Part shown: positions 18,321 through 26,951 of the stretch, one piece after another
Numbering within the stretch: position 1 is the first letter of the stretch
Layout: every line of letters begins with the position of its first letter
From: Flavobacterium sp. N3904
GTDB lineage: Bacteria > Bacteroidota > Bacteroidia > Flavobacteriales > Flavobacteriaceae
Length of the DNA: 64,000 nucleotides
Assembly: GCF_025947305.1 (NCBI RefSeq)
Contig: NZ_CP110009.1
Span: 2,335,501 to 2,399,500 of the forward strand
Direction: 5' to 3'
Made by a program: the position numbers and the translations under genes
The notes under the pieces: model-generated
Databases searched by the model: none
What the model saw: only the letters and a program-made list of their open reading frames with translations
What the model was told of the DNA's origin: nothing

Positions 18321-19274
18321 TCATTCTTTTAAAAACGGGCTCAAATCAATCGAATGTATTTGTTGTGGAGTGTTTAGAAATGGCTTTTTTATGGTGGCTT
18401 CATTTATTAAATAGAATAGTGCTCCATCTTCGGTAGCAATGCCCTCTATTTGATGAAAAGGGAGTGCAACAGAAATTTTTCTTTTATTTCCGGCCAAAAA
18501 ATCATGATTTTTATAGTCATATAATAGGTATAAAAAAGGCTGAAGCATTCTCGAATACCCACAAAGTACAATCCCTTTTTTGTTGGGTAAAGCAGTTGCG
18601 CCAGTAATTAACCCTTCTACATTTAGTGTTTGTTTATGTCGTGCAATATGGTTTCCAGGGTTTTTTGGCATGCAATACACACTGCTTTTTTTCGCTGTCC
18701 ACTCTTTGGTAAACAAATAAATACTGTCTTGCAAAACCACAAATGCTTCGCAGTCAAAATCAGTAGTATTGGCTTTTTGAAGGGTAAGATCGGTTTGATC
18801 TGCGTACGAGAAAGCAATAGTATCTACAATGGGTTTGTTTAATAAAAATGACTTTTTTTCGATTCTCAAAACCCGTAAATCTGCCCTGTTTCCTTTGTAG
18901 TTATTGCCAAAATCGCCAATGTAGATATACGAATCGTCTTGCGAAATCTCTTCCCAGTCGTTGTTTTTTAATCCTTTAAGGTTAATTTTTTTCTGAATCT
19001 TTCCGTTCAAGTCGATTCCGTAAATAGTCGTATCATGATCATCATTGTGCGTCCATAACAAATGTTCAAAAGCAATCAGACCAGACATTTCTGAAATGCT
19101 ATAACTCAATTTTTTCGAAAATATGGCTTTTATTTTTGCCGATGCATAGCTGCAGCTTCCATTATTTATTGTTGCTTTTGGATTATAGTTTTTTGAAAGC
19201 CGGTCTGTGCAACCCGAAATTTGCGAATACGAGACTGTCGTAAAGAGCAAGAAAAGTAAAAATGCTTTTTTCAT
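18321..19274 (-). CDS. secreted protein, probable beta-propeller, unknown function
   Basis: This 317-residue exported protein has the signal peptide MKKAFLLFLLFTTVSYSQ. Directly after it, GCTDRLSKNYNPKATINNGS followed by Cys is the short cysteine module often found in secreted Bacteroidota proteins. The rest has repeated strands with aromatic and Asp residues (IYIGDFGNNYKGNRADL, LFTKEWTAKKSSVYCMP), which suggest a propeller. No enzyme motif was recognised. It starts 109 bp downstream of a hairpin element (19383-19449) in the same orientation and is divergent from the toxin-antitoxin pair. Confidence 0.75.
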   Translation of the reverse strand: MKKAFLLFLLFTTVSYSQISGCTDRLSKNYNPKATINNGSCSYASAKIKAIFSKKLSYSISEMSGLIAFEHLLWTHNDDHDTTIYGIDLNGKIQKKINLKGLKNNDWEEISQDDSYIYIGDFGNNYKGNRADLRVLRIEKKSFLLNKPIVDTIAFSYADQTDLTLQKANTTDFDCEAFVVLQDSIYLFTKEWTAKKSSVYCMPKNPGNHIARHKQTLNVEGLITGATALPNKKGIVLCGYSRMLQPFLYLLYDYKNHDFLAGNKRKISVALPFHQIEGIATEDGALFYLINEATIKKPFLNTPQQIHSIDLSPFLKE

Positions 19275-19382
19275 TATTTGGAAAGATTGGTAACCAAAAG
19301 TAAGGTAGAAAACAAATCATTACCATCCTAGTCCATTAAAATAAAACGAAGCAGGAGCGAATGATTGGGGATTTGTTTGTAG

Positions 19383-19449
19383 GCATGGATTCCCGCTCTC
19401 ATCCCAATCCCCGCCCAAAAGCGGGGGATTTTCCTTTCGATCGGGGCTA
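19383..19449 (-). repeat. dispersed hairpin element, family 1, copy 1
   Basis: Read on the minus strand it begins AGCCCCGATCGAAAGGAAAA, then a CCCCGC/GCGGGG hairpin (19406-19430), then GATTGGGATGAGAGCGGGAA. The same order (AGCCC-GAT, AAAATCC, hairpin, GATTG, AGC-GGAA) recurs at 29433-29510 and 52825-52922. It lies upstream of, and co-oriented with, the secreted-protein gene. Confidence 0.7.
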
Positions 19450-19465
19450 AAGAGGTTTTATTTTG

Positions 19466-19473
19466 TATATTTG
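19466..19473 (+). promoter_or_regulatory. -7 promoter box of the toxin-antitoxin pair
   Basis: TATATTTG (exact TAnnTTTG) lies 19 bp before the ATG at 19492. This short leader rules out the earlier in-frame start at 19471, which overlaps the box. Confidence 0.55.
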
Positions 19474-19491
19474 GTTTCTAATTTTTTTGTC

Positions 19492-19722
19492 ATGAGCAAC
19501 AATAAAAAACAGATACCCAGCGATAAAAAAGAAAATGAAGTTCAGGAACCATCAGTAAAATATGGAGCTGAAAACAATTCAGTTTTAAACGATTCGGAAG
19601 AAATGCATCCCGTTTTGAAGCAATTAATTTTGAAAAGTATTCAAGATGCTAAAGAAGGTAAAGGAATTTCTCATGAAGAAATGATGAGAAGGGTAAAACT
19701 AAAATACCCATTTTTAAAATGA
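19492..19722 (+). CDS. putative antitoxin of a RelE/ParE-type pair
   Basis: This is a small 76-residue charged protein. The N-terminal half is polar and probably disordered (NNKKQIPSDKKENEVQEP). The C-terminal half is helical (HPVLKQLILKSIQDAKEGKG, then SHEEMMRRVKLKYPFLK), the usual shape of an antitoxin that wraps its toxin. Its stop overlaps the toxin start by 4 bp. The start at 19492 is fixed by the promoter box at 19466-19473. Antitoxins of this layout often repress their own operon, but no operator was identified. The call rests mainly on the neighbour. Confidence 0.75.
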   Translation: MSNNKKQIPSDKKENEVQEPSVKYGAENNSVLNDSEEMHPVLKQLILKSIQDAKEGKGISHEEMMRRVKLKYPFLK

Positions 19723-20024
19723 AATACATTTTTAAATGGCAGCCAAATTCAGGATACACCTATTTTGAAGAAGCTGATTTTATTTTACTGAAGTGGAATG
19801 CTGCTGAAGTTCAAAAATTTAAGGATTTAGTCGAAGAAAATCTATTGCGATTGTCTAAGAATCCGACACTAGGAATCTATAATGTTGAATTAAAAATATA
19901 CTCCATTGTTATTTCAAAACAAACCACTTTGTATTATAATTTTAACGAAACAACTAAAATTATAGATTTGTATGTTTTTTGGAACAACTCAAAAAATCCG
20001 GCTGACTTAATTAAGTTGCTGTAA
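19719..20024 (+). CDS. RelE/ParE-superfamily toxin
   Basis: This 101-residue protein has the compact RelE/ParE layout: two N-terminal helices (AAEVQKFKDLVEENLLRLSKNP), then beta-strands with GIYNVELKIYSIVISKQTTL and YNFNETTKIIDLYVFWNNS. The terminal pattern, a strand ending in FW followed by P-x-L, is common in this family. It overlaps the antitoxin gene by 4 bp, so translation is coupled. RelE members cut ribosome-bound mRNA and ParE members poison gyrase; the residues here do not decide between them. It ends 10 bp before the glycosyltransferase gene. Confidence 0.82.
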   Translation: MKYIFKWQPNSGYTYFEEADFILLKWNAAEVQKFKDLVEENLLRLSKNPTLGIYNVELKIYSIVISKQTTLYYNFNETTKIIDLYVFWNNSKNPADLIKLL

Positions 20025-20034
20025 TTATCTAAAA

Positions 20035-21198
20035 ATGCAACTATCCGTCATCATTCTCAATTATAATGTGCGCTATTTTTTGGAACTCTGTGTGCTAAGT
20101 GTCGAAAGCGCTTTGCAAAACATAGATTCCGAAATAATTGTCGTTGACAATGATTCTTCGGATGGCAGTTGCCAAATGTTACAATCTCGTTTTCCAAACG
20201 TTAAACTCATTCAGAACAAGGAGAATTTGGGTTTTCCAAAAGGTAATAATATAGGAGTATCTCAAGCACAAGGAGAATACATTTGCATCCTAAATCCAGA
20301 TACCGTTGTTGCCGAAGATACTTTTGAAAAAGTGTTGACTTTCGCTAAAAATCAAAAAGACTTAGGGATTATTGGAGTAAAACTTATTGACGGAACCGGT
20401 AATTTCCTGCCCGAAAGTAAAAGAGGAGTACCGACGCCCTGGGTGGCTTTCACAAAAGTTTCAGGTTTATACAAATTATTTCCAAAAACAAATAGTTTCA
20501 ATAAATATTACGCCCAGCATTTAGCCGATAACGAGAATGGTAAAGTTGACATTCTCGTTGGAGCCTTTATGTTTCTTAAACGCGAATTGTACCAGGAGGC
20601 TGGCGGTTTTGACGAAAATTGTTTTATGTATTCAGATGATATTGATTTGTCATATAGAATACTGCAAAAAGGGAAATCGAATTATTATTTTCACCAAACC
20701 ACAGTAATACATTATAAAGGGGAAAGTACCGTCAAGGATGGAACTTACATGAAACGATTTCAGGATGCAATGGAGTTTTTCTATAAAAAACACTTTAAGG
20801 TCTCTGTTTTCTTTTCTGCTTTTATGAAAATCGGAATTGTATTTTTTTCTTTAGCAAAAACAGTACAAGGAAAGTCCATGGTTAAAAGTATTTCGAAATC
20901 GTATTTGTTACTTTCTGCAACCTATGAATTAGCAAAAATAATAGCGCTTGTTGTACAAAAAAAGGTAGATTTTCTCGAGTGGAAAACAGAAAAAACGGTA
21001 AATTTGTCTTCGATTTCAATAGAAAAAAATACGCAGGTTATTTTGGATAATGAGTTTGTTTCGTTCAAAGATTGCATTTTTATTCTGGAAGTATATAGAA
21101 ACAAGGGAATTACCTTTAGAATAATACCAAAAAATTCTGGTTTTATAATTGGAAGCGATTCTAATAGTGATAGGGGAGAAGTGGTAAAAATGATGTAA
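20035..21198 (+). CDS. family 2 glycosyltransferase
   Basis: This 387-residue GT2 enzyme has a GT-A fold at residues 1-240. The opening LSVIILNYNVRYFLELC, VVDNDSSDGS, NLGFPKGNN and the metal-binding NPDT match the rhamnosyl/galactofuranosyl-type subfamily. MYSDDIDLSYRI contains the catalytic acidic region. The C-terminal 150 residues include a hydrophobic stretch (FFSAFMKIGIVFFSLAK), perhaps a membrane-associated helix. Donor and acceptor are unknown; cell-surface glycan synthesis is likely. It follows the toxin gene by 10 bp and may be read through from it. Confidence 0.92.
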   Translation: MQLSVIILNYNVRYFLELCVLSVESALQNIDSEIIVVDNDSSDGSCQMLQSRFPNVKLIQNKENLGFPKGNNIGVSQAQGEYICILNPDTVVAEDTFEKVLTFAKNQKDLGIIGVKLIDGTGNFLPESKRGVPTPWVAFTKVSGLYKLFPKTNSFNKYYAQHLADNENGKVDILVGAFMFLKRELYQEAGGFDENCFMYSDDIDLSYRILQKGKSNYYFHQTTVIHYKGESTVKDGTYMKRFQDAMEFFYKKHFKVSVFFSAFMKIGIVFFSLAKTVQGKSMVKSISKSYLLLSATYELAKIIALVVQKKVDFLEWKTEKTVNLSSISIEKNTQVILDNEFVSFKDCIFILEVYRNKGITFRIIPKNSGFIIGSDSNSDRGEVVKMM

Positions 21199-21281
21199 AA
21201 ATTACATTTAGTGTAATTTATATTGAGAATATTTAGTAATTTCGCAAACAGAAAATCAAAATCACCTTTTAGATTAACAAT

Positions 21282-22595
21282 ATGGCAAGATTTGAATTAA
21301 AGCTTCCTAAGATGGGAGAAAGTGTTGCAGAAGCAACCATCACAAATTGGTTAAAAGAAGTTGGCGACAAAATAGAAGCGGATGAAGCGGTGCTGGAAAT
21401 CGCTACTGATAAGGTAGATTCGGAAGTTCCATCGGAAGTTTCGGGTGTTCTTGTCGAAAAACGATTTGGTAAAGACGATTTGGTTCAAGTAGGACAAACT
21501 ATTGCAATCATTGAGACGGAAGGTGAAAACAATGAAGCGCCAAGTATGGAAGTTACTCAGGCAGTTGCTGCTGAAATTGAGAAAACAATAGAAGTTGCCA
21601 AAGAAACAGTTTCAACTCCTGTCGATTTTTCTGAAAGTGATAAATTCTTTTCACCATTGGTAAAAAATATTGCCAAGGAAGAAGGAATTTCTTTGGGCGA
21701 ATTAGTGAGCATCAAAGGATCAGGAAAAGAAGGACGTGTTACCAAAGAAGATATATTAAATTATGTAAAAAATAGAGGGAATCAACCTGCTGCTGTAACT
21801 GTTGAAACACCAGCAAAAAGTATTGAAACTCCAAAAGCTTCGGTAAGTATTCCATCACAAAAAGTTTCGCCAGTTTCCATAAGTGGGGGTGATGAGATTG
21901 TAGAAATGGATAGAATGACCAAGCTGATTGCTGGTTATATGGTAGCTTCTGTACAAACTTCGGCTCACGTACAGTCGTTTGTTGAAGTGGATGTGACAAA
22001 TATTGTAAAATGGAGAGAGAAAAACAAAAATGCTTTTGAGAAACGTGAGGGAGAGAAATTGACTTACACGCCAATTTTTATGGAGGCAGTTGCCAAAGCA
22101 TTGAAGGATTATCCAGACATGAATGTCTCTGTGGATGGAGAATTTATTATAAAAAAGAAAAATATTAATCTAGGAATGGCAGCTTCATTGCCAAATGGAA
22201 ATCTAATTGTTCCGGTTATAAAAAATGCGGACCAGTTGAATTTGGTAGGAATGGCAAAAGCTGTAAATGACTTAGGAGGTCGTGCCAAAGCAGGAAAATT
22301 AAAACCAGATGATACTCAAGGAGGAACTTATACGGTTACAAATGTGGGTACTTTTGGAAGTGTTTTTGGAACGCCAATTTTGAACCAACCTCAAGTAGGA
22401 ATTTTGGCACTAGGGGCGATACGCAAAATGCCTGCGGTTATCGAAACTCCAGAGGGAGATTTTATAGGGATTCGTCAAAAAATGTTCTTGTCGCATAGCT
22501 ACGATCACAGAGTAGTTAATGGAGCACTCGGTGGGAACTTTGTGAAACGCGTAGCGGAATATCTTGAAGCATTTGATGTAGATAGAGATTTTTAA
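21282..22595 (+). CDS. 2-oxoacid dehydrogenase E2 (dihydrolipoamide acyltransferase)
   Basis: This is the acyl-transfer core of a 2-oxoacid dehydrogenase complex, moving acyl groups from lipoamide to CoA. The 437-residue protein has one lipoyl domain (residues 1-75, lipoyl Lys44 in ATDKVDS). An Ala/Thr/Glu-rich linker leads to a peripheral-subunit-binding domain (SPLVKNIAKEEG, GRVTKEDIL) and a catalytic domain. The active-site motif usually DHRxxDG reads DHRVVNG, so the Asp is Asn. No E1 or E3 gene is adjacent. The substrate (pyruvate, 2-oxoglutarate or branched-chain) is not decided here. A terminator follows. Confidence 0.93.
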   Translation: MARFELKLPKMGESVAEATITNWLKEVGDKIEADEAVLEIATDKVDSEVPSEVSGVLVEKRFGKDDLVQVGQTIAIIETEGENNEAPSMEVTQAVAAEIEKTIEVAKETVSTPVDFSESDKFFSPLVKNIAKEEGISLGELVSIKGSGKEGRVTKEDILNYVKNRGNQPAAVTVETPAKSIETPKASVSIPSQKVSPVSISGGDEIVEMDRMTKLIAGYMVASVQTSAHVQSFVEVDVTNIVKWREKNKNAFEKREGEKLTYTPIFMEAVAKALKDYPDMNVSVDGEFIIKKKNINLGMAASLPNGNLIVPVIKNADQLNLVGMAKAVNDLGGRAKAGKLKPDDTQGGTYTVTNVGTFGSVFGTPILNQPQVGILALGAIRKMPAVIETPEGDFIGIRQKMFLSHSYDHRVVNGALGGNFVKRVAEYLEAFDVDRDF

Positions 22596-22618
22596 TTTTA
22601 TATGAATTATAGCAGTAG

Positions 22619-22652
22619 CCCTTTCAGACTTCAAAACTCTGAAAGGGTTTTG
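22619..22652 (+). terminator. intrinsic terminator of the E2 gene
   Basis: Arms 22619-22628 (CCCTTTCAGA) and 22638-22647 (TCTGAAAGGG) pair perfectly, followed by TTTTGTT. Confidence 0.85.
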
Positions 22653-22692
22653 TTATTTAATGGAACTTTAAACGAAATTGAACGCAAATCTT

Positions 22693-22700
22693 TATATTTG
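22693..22700 (+). promoter_or_regulatory. -7 promoter box of the exonuclease gene
   Basis: TATATTTG (exact TAnnTTTG) lies 20 bp before the ATG at 22721 and just after the E2 terminator. Confidence 0.55.
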
Positions 22701-22720
22701 TACCAATTCAAAAATAAAAA

Positions 22721-23491
22721 ATGGAACTCAAACTCAATAAACCAATTTGCTTTTTCGACCTTGAAACTACTGGAATCGATATTGGAAAAGACAGAATTGT
22801 AGAAATATCAATATTTAAAGTTTTTCCAAACGGAAATAAAGAAAGTAAGACGTGGTTGGTCAATCCAACGATTCCAATTCCGCCACAATCTACCGCAATT
22901 CATGGTATCAGTGATGAAAAAGTAGCCAATGAGCCTACGTTTAATCAGCTGGCTTCTCAAGTGTATAATATGATTAAGGATAGCGATTTGGCTGGATTTA
23001 ATTCAGACCGTTTTGATATTCCGTTATTGGCCGAAGAGTTATTGCGTGCCGGAGTCGATTTTGATATGAAGGGAAGAGTTTCAGTGGATGTGCAAACCGT
23101 TTTTCATAAAATGGAAGAACGAACGTTGAGTGCTGCTTTGAAATTTTATTGTGATAAAGGATTGGAAAATGCACATTCTGCAGAAGCGGATACCATGGCA
23201 ACCTATGAAATCCTAAAAGCGCAATTAGATCGTTACCCAGAGTTGGAAAACGATATGAAGTTCCTTTCTGAATTTACTACCCGAAAAAAGATTGCAGACT
23301 TTGCTGGAATGATTGCTTTTGATGCCGATAACGAAGAAATTTTTACTTTCGGAAAGCACAAAGGTGCTAAAGTGGATAAAATTTTAGAAACGGAGCCCGG
23401 TTATTTTAGTTGGATTCAAAATGCTGATTTCCCTCTTTATACAAAAAAAGTTTTGACGGCAATAAAATTAAGGAAATTAAATACTAAATAA
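22721..23491 (+). CDS. DnaQ-like 3'-5' exonuclease with extra C-terminal domain
   Basis: This 256-residue DEDDh nuclease acts on nucleic-acid 3' ends. Exo I is CFFDLETTG (Asp13, Glu15), Exo II is GFNSDRFDIPLL, and Exo III is AHSAEADTMATYE, with the His and Asp in place. Residues from about 195 (FTFGKHKGAKVDKI, then GYFSWIQNADFP) form the small accessory domain often found after this exonuclease in Bacteroidota. It is a stand-alone exonuclease rather than a polymerase III epsilon subunit. It has its own promoter box, and a repeat-rich gap follows. Confidence 0.92.
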   Translation: MELKLNKPICFFDLETTGIDIGKDRIVEISIFKVFPNGNKESKTWLVNPTIPIPPQSTAIHGISDEKVANEPTFNQLASQVYNMIKDSDLAGFNSDRFDIPLLAEELLRAGVDFDMKGRVSVDVQTVFHKMEERTLSAALKFYCDKGLENAHSAEADTMATYEILKAQLDRYPELENDMKFLSEFTTRKKIADFAGMIAFDADNEEIFTFGKHKGAKVDKILETEPGYFSWIQNADFPLYTKKVLTAIKLRKLNTK

Positions 23492-23492
23492 G

Positions 23493-23617
23493 AGTGTTCA
23501 GTGTTCAGCTTTTTAGTATTCAGTTGGAAAACGGCTCTGAAAATGAACTATTAATAATCTGAACACTGATCACTTTTTTTAAAACTGATCACTAGAAAAA
23601 ACTGAACACTGAACACT
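23493..23617. repeat. repeat-filled gap: 16-bp inverted repeats of GAACACT words
   Basis: AGTGTTCAGTGTTCAG at 23493-23508 and its exact reverse complement at 23602-23617 bound the gap between two genes. Between them CTGAACACTGATCACT (23559-23574) and CTGATCACT (23585-23593) repeat the same words, and AGTATTCAG (around 23516) is a variant. The basic unit is the heptamer GAACACT. Confidence 0.8.
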
Positions 23618-23625
23618 TAAAAAGT

Positions 23626-24237
23626 ATGAAGATCATTTGCATCGGTAGAAATTACGCCAACCATATTGAAGAATTAAAAAACGAAAGGCCTTCGGAACCT
23701 GTAGTTTTTATGAAACCGGATTCGGCTATTTTATTAAAACAACATCCTTTCGTGATTCCTGAATTTTCTGAGGACATTCATCATGAAATTGAGCTGATAG
23801 TTAAAATAAGTAAAGTTGGGAAATATATTGAACCTAAGTTTGCTCATAAATACTATGACGAAATAAGTGTTGGAATTGATTTTACGGCCAGAGATTTGCA
23901 AGAAAAGTTGAAACAAAAAGGTTTGCCTTGGGAAAAAGCCAAAGCATTTGATGGTTCTGCGGTTATTGGAGAATTTTTGAATAAAAGTCAGTTTGTTTCA
24001 TTAGAAAATATTACATTTGAATTAACGAATAATAATATTACAGTGCAAAAAGGAAATTCCAATTGCATGTTATGGAATATTGATGAGCTTATTTCATTTG
24101 TTTCTCAATATTTTACATTAAAAATTGGTGATATTATTTTTACGGGAACACCAGCAGGAGTTGCGGCAGTAAAACCAGATGATGTTTTGGAAGGATTTTT
24201 AGAAGGACATAAACTATTTAGAATACAAATAAAATAA
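23626..24237 (+). CDS. fumarylacetoacetate hydrolase family protein
   Basis: This 203-residue enzyme of the FAH superfamily hydrolyses or decarboxylates acyl-pyruvate type compounds with a divalent metal. Visible landmarks are IGRNYANHIEEL at the N-terminus, VFMKPDSA, the metal-binding Glu pair in HHEIELIVKI, GIDFTARDLQ and the C-terminal FTGTPAGVAAVKPDD. The size matches the short single-domain (YcgM/FAHD1-like) members. It overlaps the Hpt gene by one base, suggesting coupled translation, although no functional link is obvious. The substrate is unknown. Confidence 0.93.
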   Translation: MKIICIGRNYANHIEELKNERPSEPVVFMKPDSAILLKQHPFVIPEFSEDIHHEIELIVKISKVGKYIEPKFAHKYYDEISVGIDFTARDLQEKLKQKGLPWEKAKAFDGSAVIGEFLNKSQFVSLENITFELTNNNITVQKGNSNCMLWNIDELISFVSQYFTLKIGDIIFTGTPAGVAAVKPDDVLEGFLEGHKLFRIQIK

Positions 24238-24581
24238 TGGCTTTAAAATACAACTTAGCAAAAGTGTACGCACTTTCGGATAATGACCCAGAATTTGTAA
24301 ACGAAATTCTGAATCTGTTTGTAACCGAAGTTCCAACTGATTTAATGGAAATAGGGGAAGGTATCAAAAACAAAGATCATAAACATACTTATGCATTTGC
24401 CCACAAATTGAAACCAACACTTGATTTATTAGGTTTAAATGTGGCATTTGAAGAAATTCTGCAAATTGAAGCCTGGACAAAAGTAGAAGGGAAAAAGAAA
24501 GAAATAATTGAAACCTACAAAAGTGTAAAAACTCAAGTAAAGGATGCTATTAAAGAATTAAAAAAAGACTTTGATCTATAA
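24237..24581 (+). CDS. Hpt-domain phosphotransfer protein
   Basis: This 114-residue all-helical protein carries the Hpt signature AHKLKPTLDLLGL with phospho-accepting His56. It has no other domain, so it is a free phosphorelay shuttle between a hybrid kinase and a response regulator. The nearest two-component pair in the window lies at 13066-14924; a link is only a guess. Its ATG shares one base with the FAH stop codon (TAATG). It has no separate promoter box, so it is probably in the same transcript as the hydrolase. Confidence 0.9.
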   Translation: MALKYNLAKVYALSDNDPEFVNEILNLFVTEVPTDLMEIGEGIKNKDHKHTYAFAHKLKPTLDLLGLNVAFEEILQIEAWTKVEGKKKEIIETYKSVKTQVKDAIKELKKDFDL

Positions 24582-24771
24582 ATCTTAGTTTTTAAGTTTT
24601 TTTAAGCTTCTAATAAATCATAAACAAATTATAAATTTTAATCTTTAGATGCGTTAATGAACGTATTTGAAAGGTTAAAATTTTTTTTATATAAAGGTTT
24701 GTGTTTTTAAATTAAGTAGTTAGTGTTTTTTAAAAGGCACATTAATTTTATATCAAAATAAAAAATCATAC

Positions 24772-26025
24772 ATGAAAGCAGCTATAATTACTATTGGAGA
24801 TGAGATTTTAATTGGTCAAATTGTTGACACTAATTCTGCATTTATTGCCAAATCATTGGATAAAATTGGAGTTGAAATTACAGAAATGATCTCTATTAGT
24901 GACACCAAAGAGCATATTTTGGAAACTTTTTCCAATTTCCAAAACAAAGTTGATTTAGTAGTTATTACTGGCGGATTAGGTCCGACAAAGGACGATGTAA
25001 CCAAAAAAACATTCTGTGATTATTTTGAAGATAAATTAGTAGTAAACGAAACTGTTTTGGCTCATGTAACACAGTTAATTGAGGGTTATTTTAAGCGAAA
25101 AATTACTCAGATAAACAGAGATCAAGCACTTGTTCCTTCCAAATGTACAGTGCTTCATAACCAGGTAGGAACCGCTCCGGGAATGTGGATGAAGAAAGAA
25201 AATACGGTTTTTGTATCACTGCCGGGAGTTCCTTTTGAAATGAAATATTTGGTAGAAAATGAGATTATTCCAAAAATTATTAAAGAATACAAACGACCTT
25301 ATATTATTCATAAAACAATCCTAACCTACGGACAAGGGGAAAGCTTGGTTGCTGAACGCATAGAAAAGTGGGAAGACAGTTTGCCAGATTTTTTAAAACT
25401 TGCCTACTTGCCAAGTCCTGGAAAATTGCGTTTGCGTCTGTCTGCAAGAGGAACAGATAAAGAGAAACTAGAAAAGGCATTAGAAGAATATGTTGCCTCA
25501 TTGGATGCAATTATTCATGATATAATTGTTGGTTTTGAGGAAGAGGATACGATAGAAGTTGTTTTGGGTAGATTGCTTACCAAACAAAATAGAACACTTT
25601 CAACGGCAGAGAGTTGTACGGGAGGCAAAATAGCGCAAATAGTAACTGCAGTTCCGGGTGCTTCCAATTATTTTAAAGGCGGCGTTGTTTCGTATGCGAC
25701 TGAAGTCAAAATTGAGGTTTTGGGACTCCCTGAAAGCTTGATAAAAGAGCATACTGTGGTGAGTGCAGCTGTTGCAAAAGCGATGGCATTGAGTGTGCAA
25801 AAGCTAATGAAAACTGATTATGCAATTGCTACAACCGGTAATGCTGGGCCAAAAAAAGGAGAGACAAATGCAGAAGTAGGTACAGTATTTATTGCATTGG
25901 CTACGCCTGATGAAGTTATAGTTGAAGAGTTTAATTTTGGTCAACCCCGTGAAAAAGTGATAGATAGAGCTGTACTAAAGAGCCTTGAAATGTTGCAGAA
26001 AGAAATTTTAAAAAAAGAGCAATAA
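24772..26025 (+). CDS. cinA: CinA-like protein (competence/damage-inducible; nicotinamide-nucleotide amidase)
   Basis: This 417-residue two-domain protein has an N-terminal MoaB-like domain ([33 protein letters not shown]). The C-terminal CinA amidase domain shows [29 protein letters not shown] and [13 protein letters not shown]. The family deamidates nicotinamide mononucleotide in pyridine-nucleotide recycling and is linked to competence in some bacteria. The length is normal for the full two-domain form. It lies upstream of the L28 gene but is separated from it by a 72-bp gap. Confidence 0.94.
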   Translation: MKAAIITIGDEILIGQIVDTNSAFIAKSLDKIGVEITEMISISDTKEHILETFSNFQNKVDLVVITGGLGPTKDDVTKKTFCDYFEDKLVVNETVLAHVTQLIEGYFKRKITQINRDQALVPSKCTVLHNQVGTAPGMWMKKENTVFVSLPGVPFEMKYLVENEIIPKIIKEYKRPYIIHKTILTYGQGESLVAERIEKWEDSLPDFLKLAYLPSPGKLRLRLSARGTDKEKLEKALEEYVASLDAIIHDIIVGFEEEDTIEVVLGRLLTKQNRTLSTAESCTGGKIAQIVTAVPGASNYFKGGVVSYATEVKIEVLGLPESLIKEHTVVSAAVAKAMALSVQKLMKTDYAIATTGNAGPKKGETNAEVGTVFIALATPDEVIVEEFNFGQPREKVIDRAVLKSLEMLQKEILKKEQ

Positions 26026-26097
26026 TTTTTTTGGTTTATAGGTTTATTTTTCTTTTCTTTGCACCCTGATTTTAGATAACGATAAAAGATAAGTATA

Positions 26098-26334
26098 ATG
26101 TCAAGAGTTTGTGACCTTACAGGTAAAAGAGCGATGGTAGGAAATAACGTTTCTCACGCTATGAACAAAACTAAGAGAAAATTTTCTGTGAACTTAGTGA
26201 AAAAGCGTTTTTATCTTCCAGAAGAAGATAGATGGATTACTCTTAGAGTAGCAGCATCTACGATAAAAACAATTAATAAAAATGGAATCGCTGCAGTTTT
26301 GAAAAAAGCGCAGTCAGAAGGATTTATTAAATAA
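26098..26334 (+). CDS. rpmB: ribosomal protein L28
   Basis: This 78-residue basic protein of the large ribosomal subunit begins [20 protein letters not shown], the L28 hallmark, followed by [10 protein letters not shown] and [15 protein letters not shown]. It heads a compact cluster with L33, DUF4295 and ftsY, an order typical of Bacteroidota. Upstream TTTCTTTGCACC resembles the growth-related -7 region of this phylum, 36-47 bp before the start codon. Confidence 0.98.
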   Translation: MSRVCDLTGKRAMVGNNVSHAMNKTKRKFSVNLVKKRFYLPEEDRWITLRVAASTIKTINKNGIAAVLKKAQSEGFIK

Positions 26335-26361
26335 TCTTTTCCAAAATAAACAAATAGCAAG

Positions 26362-26544
26362 ATGGCAAAGAAAGGGAATAGAATCCAGGTAATTTTAGAA
26401 TGTACTGAACACAAAACATCAGGTGTTGCAGGGACTTCAAGATACATAACAACAAAGAACAAAAAAAATACTCCAGACAGATTAGAGATTAAAAAATTTA
26501 ATCCAATCTTGAAAAGAGTAACTGTTCACAAAGAAATTAAATAA
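26362..26544 (+). CDS. rpmG: ribosomal protein L33
   Basis: This 60-residue large-subunit protein starts [18 protein letters not shown] and continues [20 protein letters not shown], diagnostic for L33. Only one Cys (Cys14) is present, so this is the zinc-free form lacking the CxxC pairs of C+ L33. It lies 27 bp after rpmB and is probably cotranscribed with it. Confidence 0.98.
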   Translation: MAKKGNRIQVILECTEHKTSGVAGTSRYITTKNKKNTPDRLEIKKFNPILKRVTVHKEIK

Positions 26545-26618
26545 TAATTAGAGATTTTAATAAAATCCCAAATAATTTTATTTGAAGATTTTATTGAATT
26601 TCAAATAACATTTGAATC

Positions 26619-26771
26619 ATGGCAAAGAAAACCGTAGCATCGTTACAAACATCTTCTAAGAGATTATCAAAAGCCATCAAAATGGTGAAATCTCCAATAA
26701 CTGGAGCATATACATTCGTTGAATCTATTATGGCTCCTGAAGCAGTTGATGAGTTCTTGAAAAAGAAATAA
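26619..26771 (+). CDS. DUF4295 family small basic protein
   Basis: The product is 50 residues, starting MAKKTVASLQTSSKRLSKAI and ending in a triple Lys. It is conserved in Bacteroidota directly after L33, and its basic composition and position suggest it is ribosome-associated, although its function is not established. The ATG is at 26619 and the stop TAA at 26769-26771. A clear terminator at 26792-26823 closes the rpmB-rpmG-DUF4295 transcript. Confidence 0.93.
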   Translation: MAKKTVASLQTSSKRLSKAIKMVKSPITGAYTFVESIMAPEAVDEFLKKK

Positions 26772-26791
26772 TTAACTATTACATTTTATAG

Positions 26792-26823
26792 AAAAGCTAC
26801 TTTCATTCGGAAGTAGCTTTTTT
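26792..26823 (+). terminator. terminator of the rpmB-rpmG operon
   Basis: Arms AAAAGCTACTT (26792-26802) and AAGTAGCTTTT (26811-26821) pair perfectly around an 8-nt loop and run into further T. Confidence 0.92.
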
Positions 26824-26951
26824 ATTTTCTATATTTACAGCTCGAAAATAAAACTACTTTTTCGAGAATTTCTTTAGAGCCAAATCCTTTTGTTTTTAAT
26901 TGATTTTTCTTGTTTAAGTTAACAAATGTAAATTACAAATTATAAAACTCC

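Noticed and set aside
22602..22802. 66-codon plus-strand frame between E2 and the exonuclease
   Set aside because: It spans the E2 terminator and the exonuclease promoter and overlaps the exonuclease gene in another frame.
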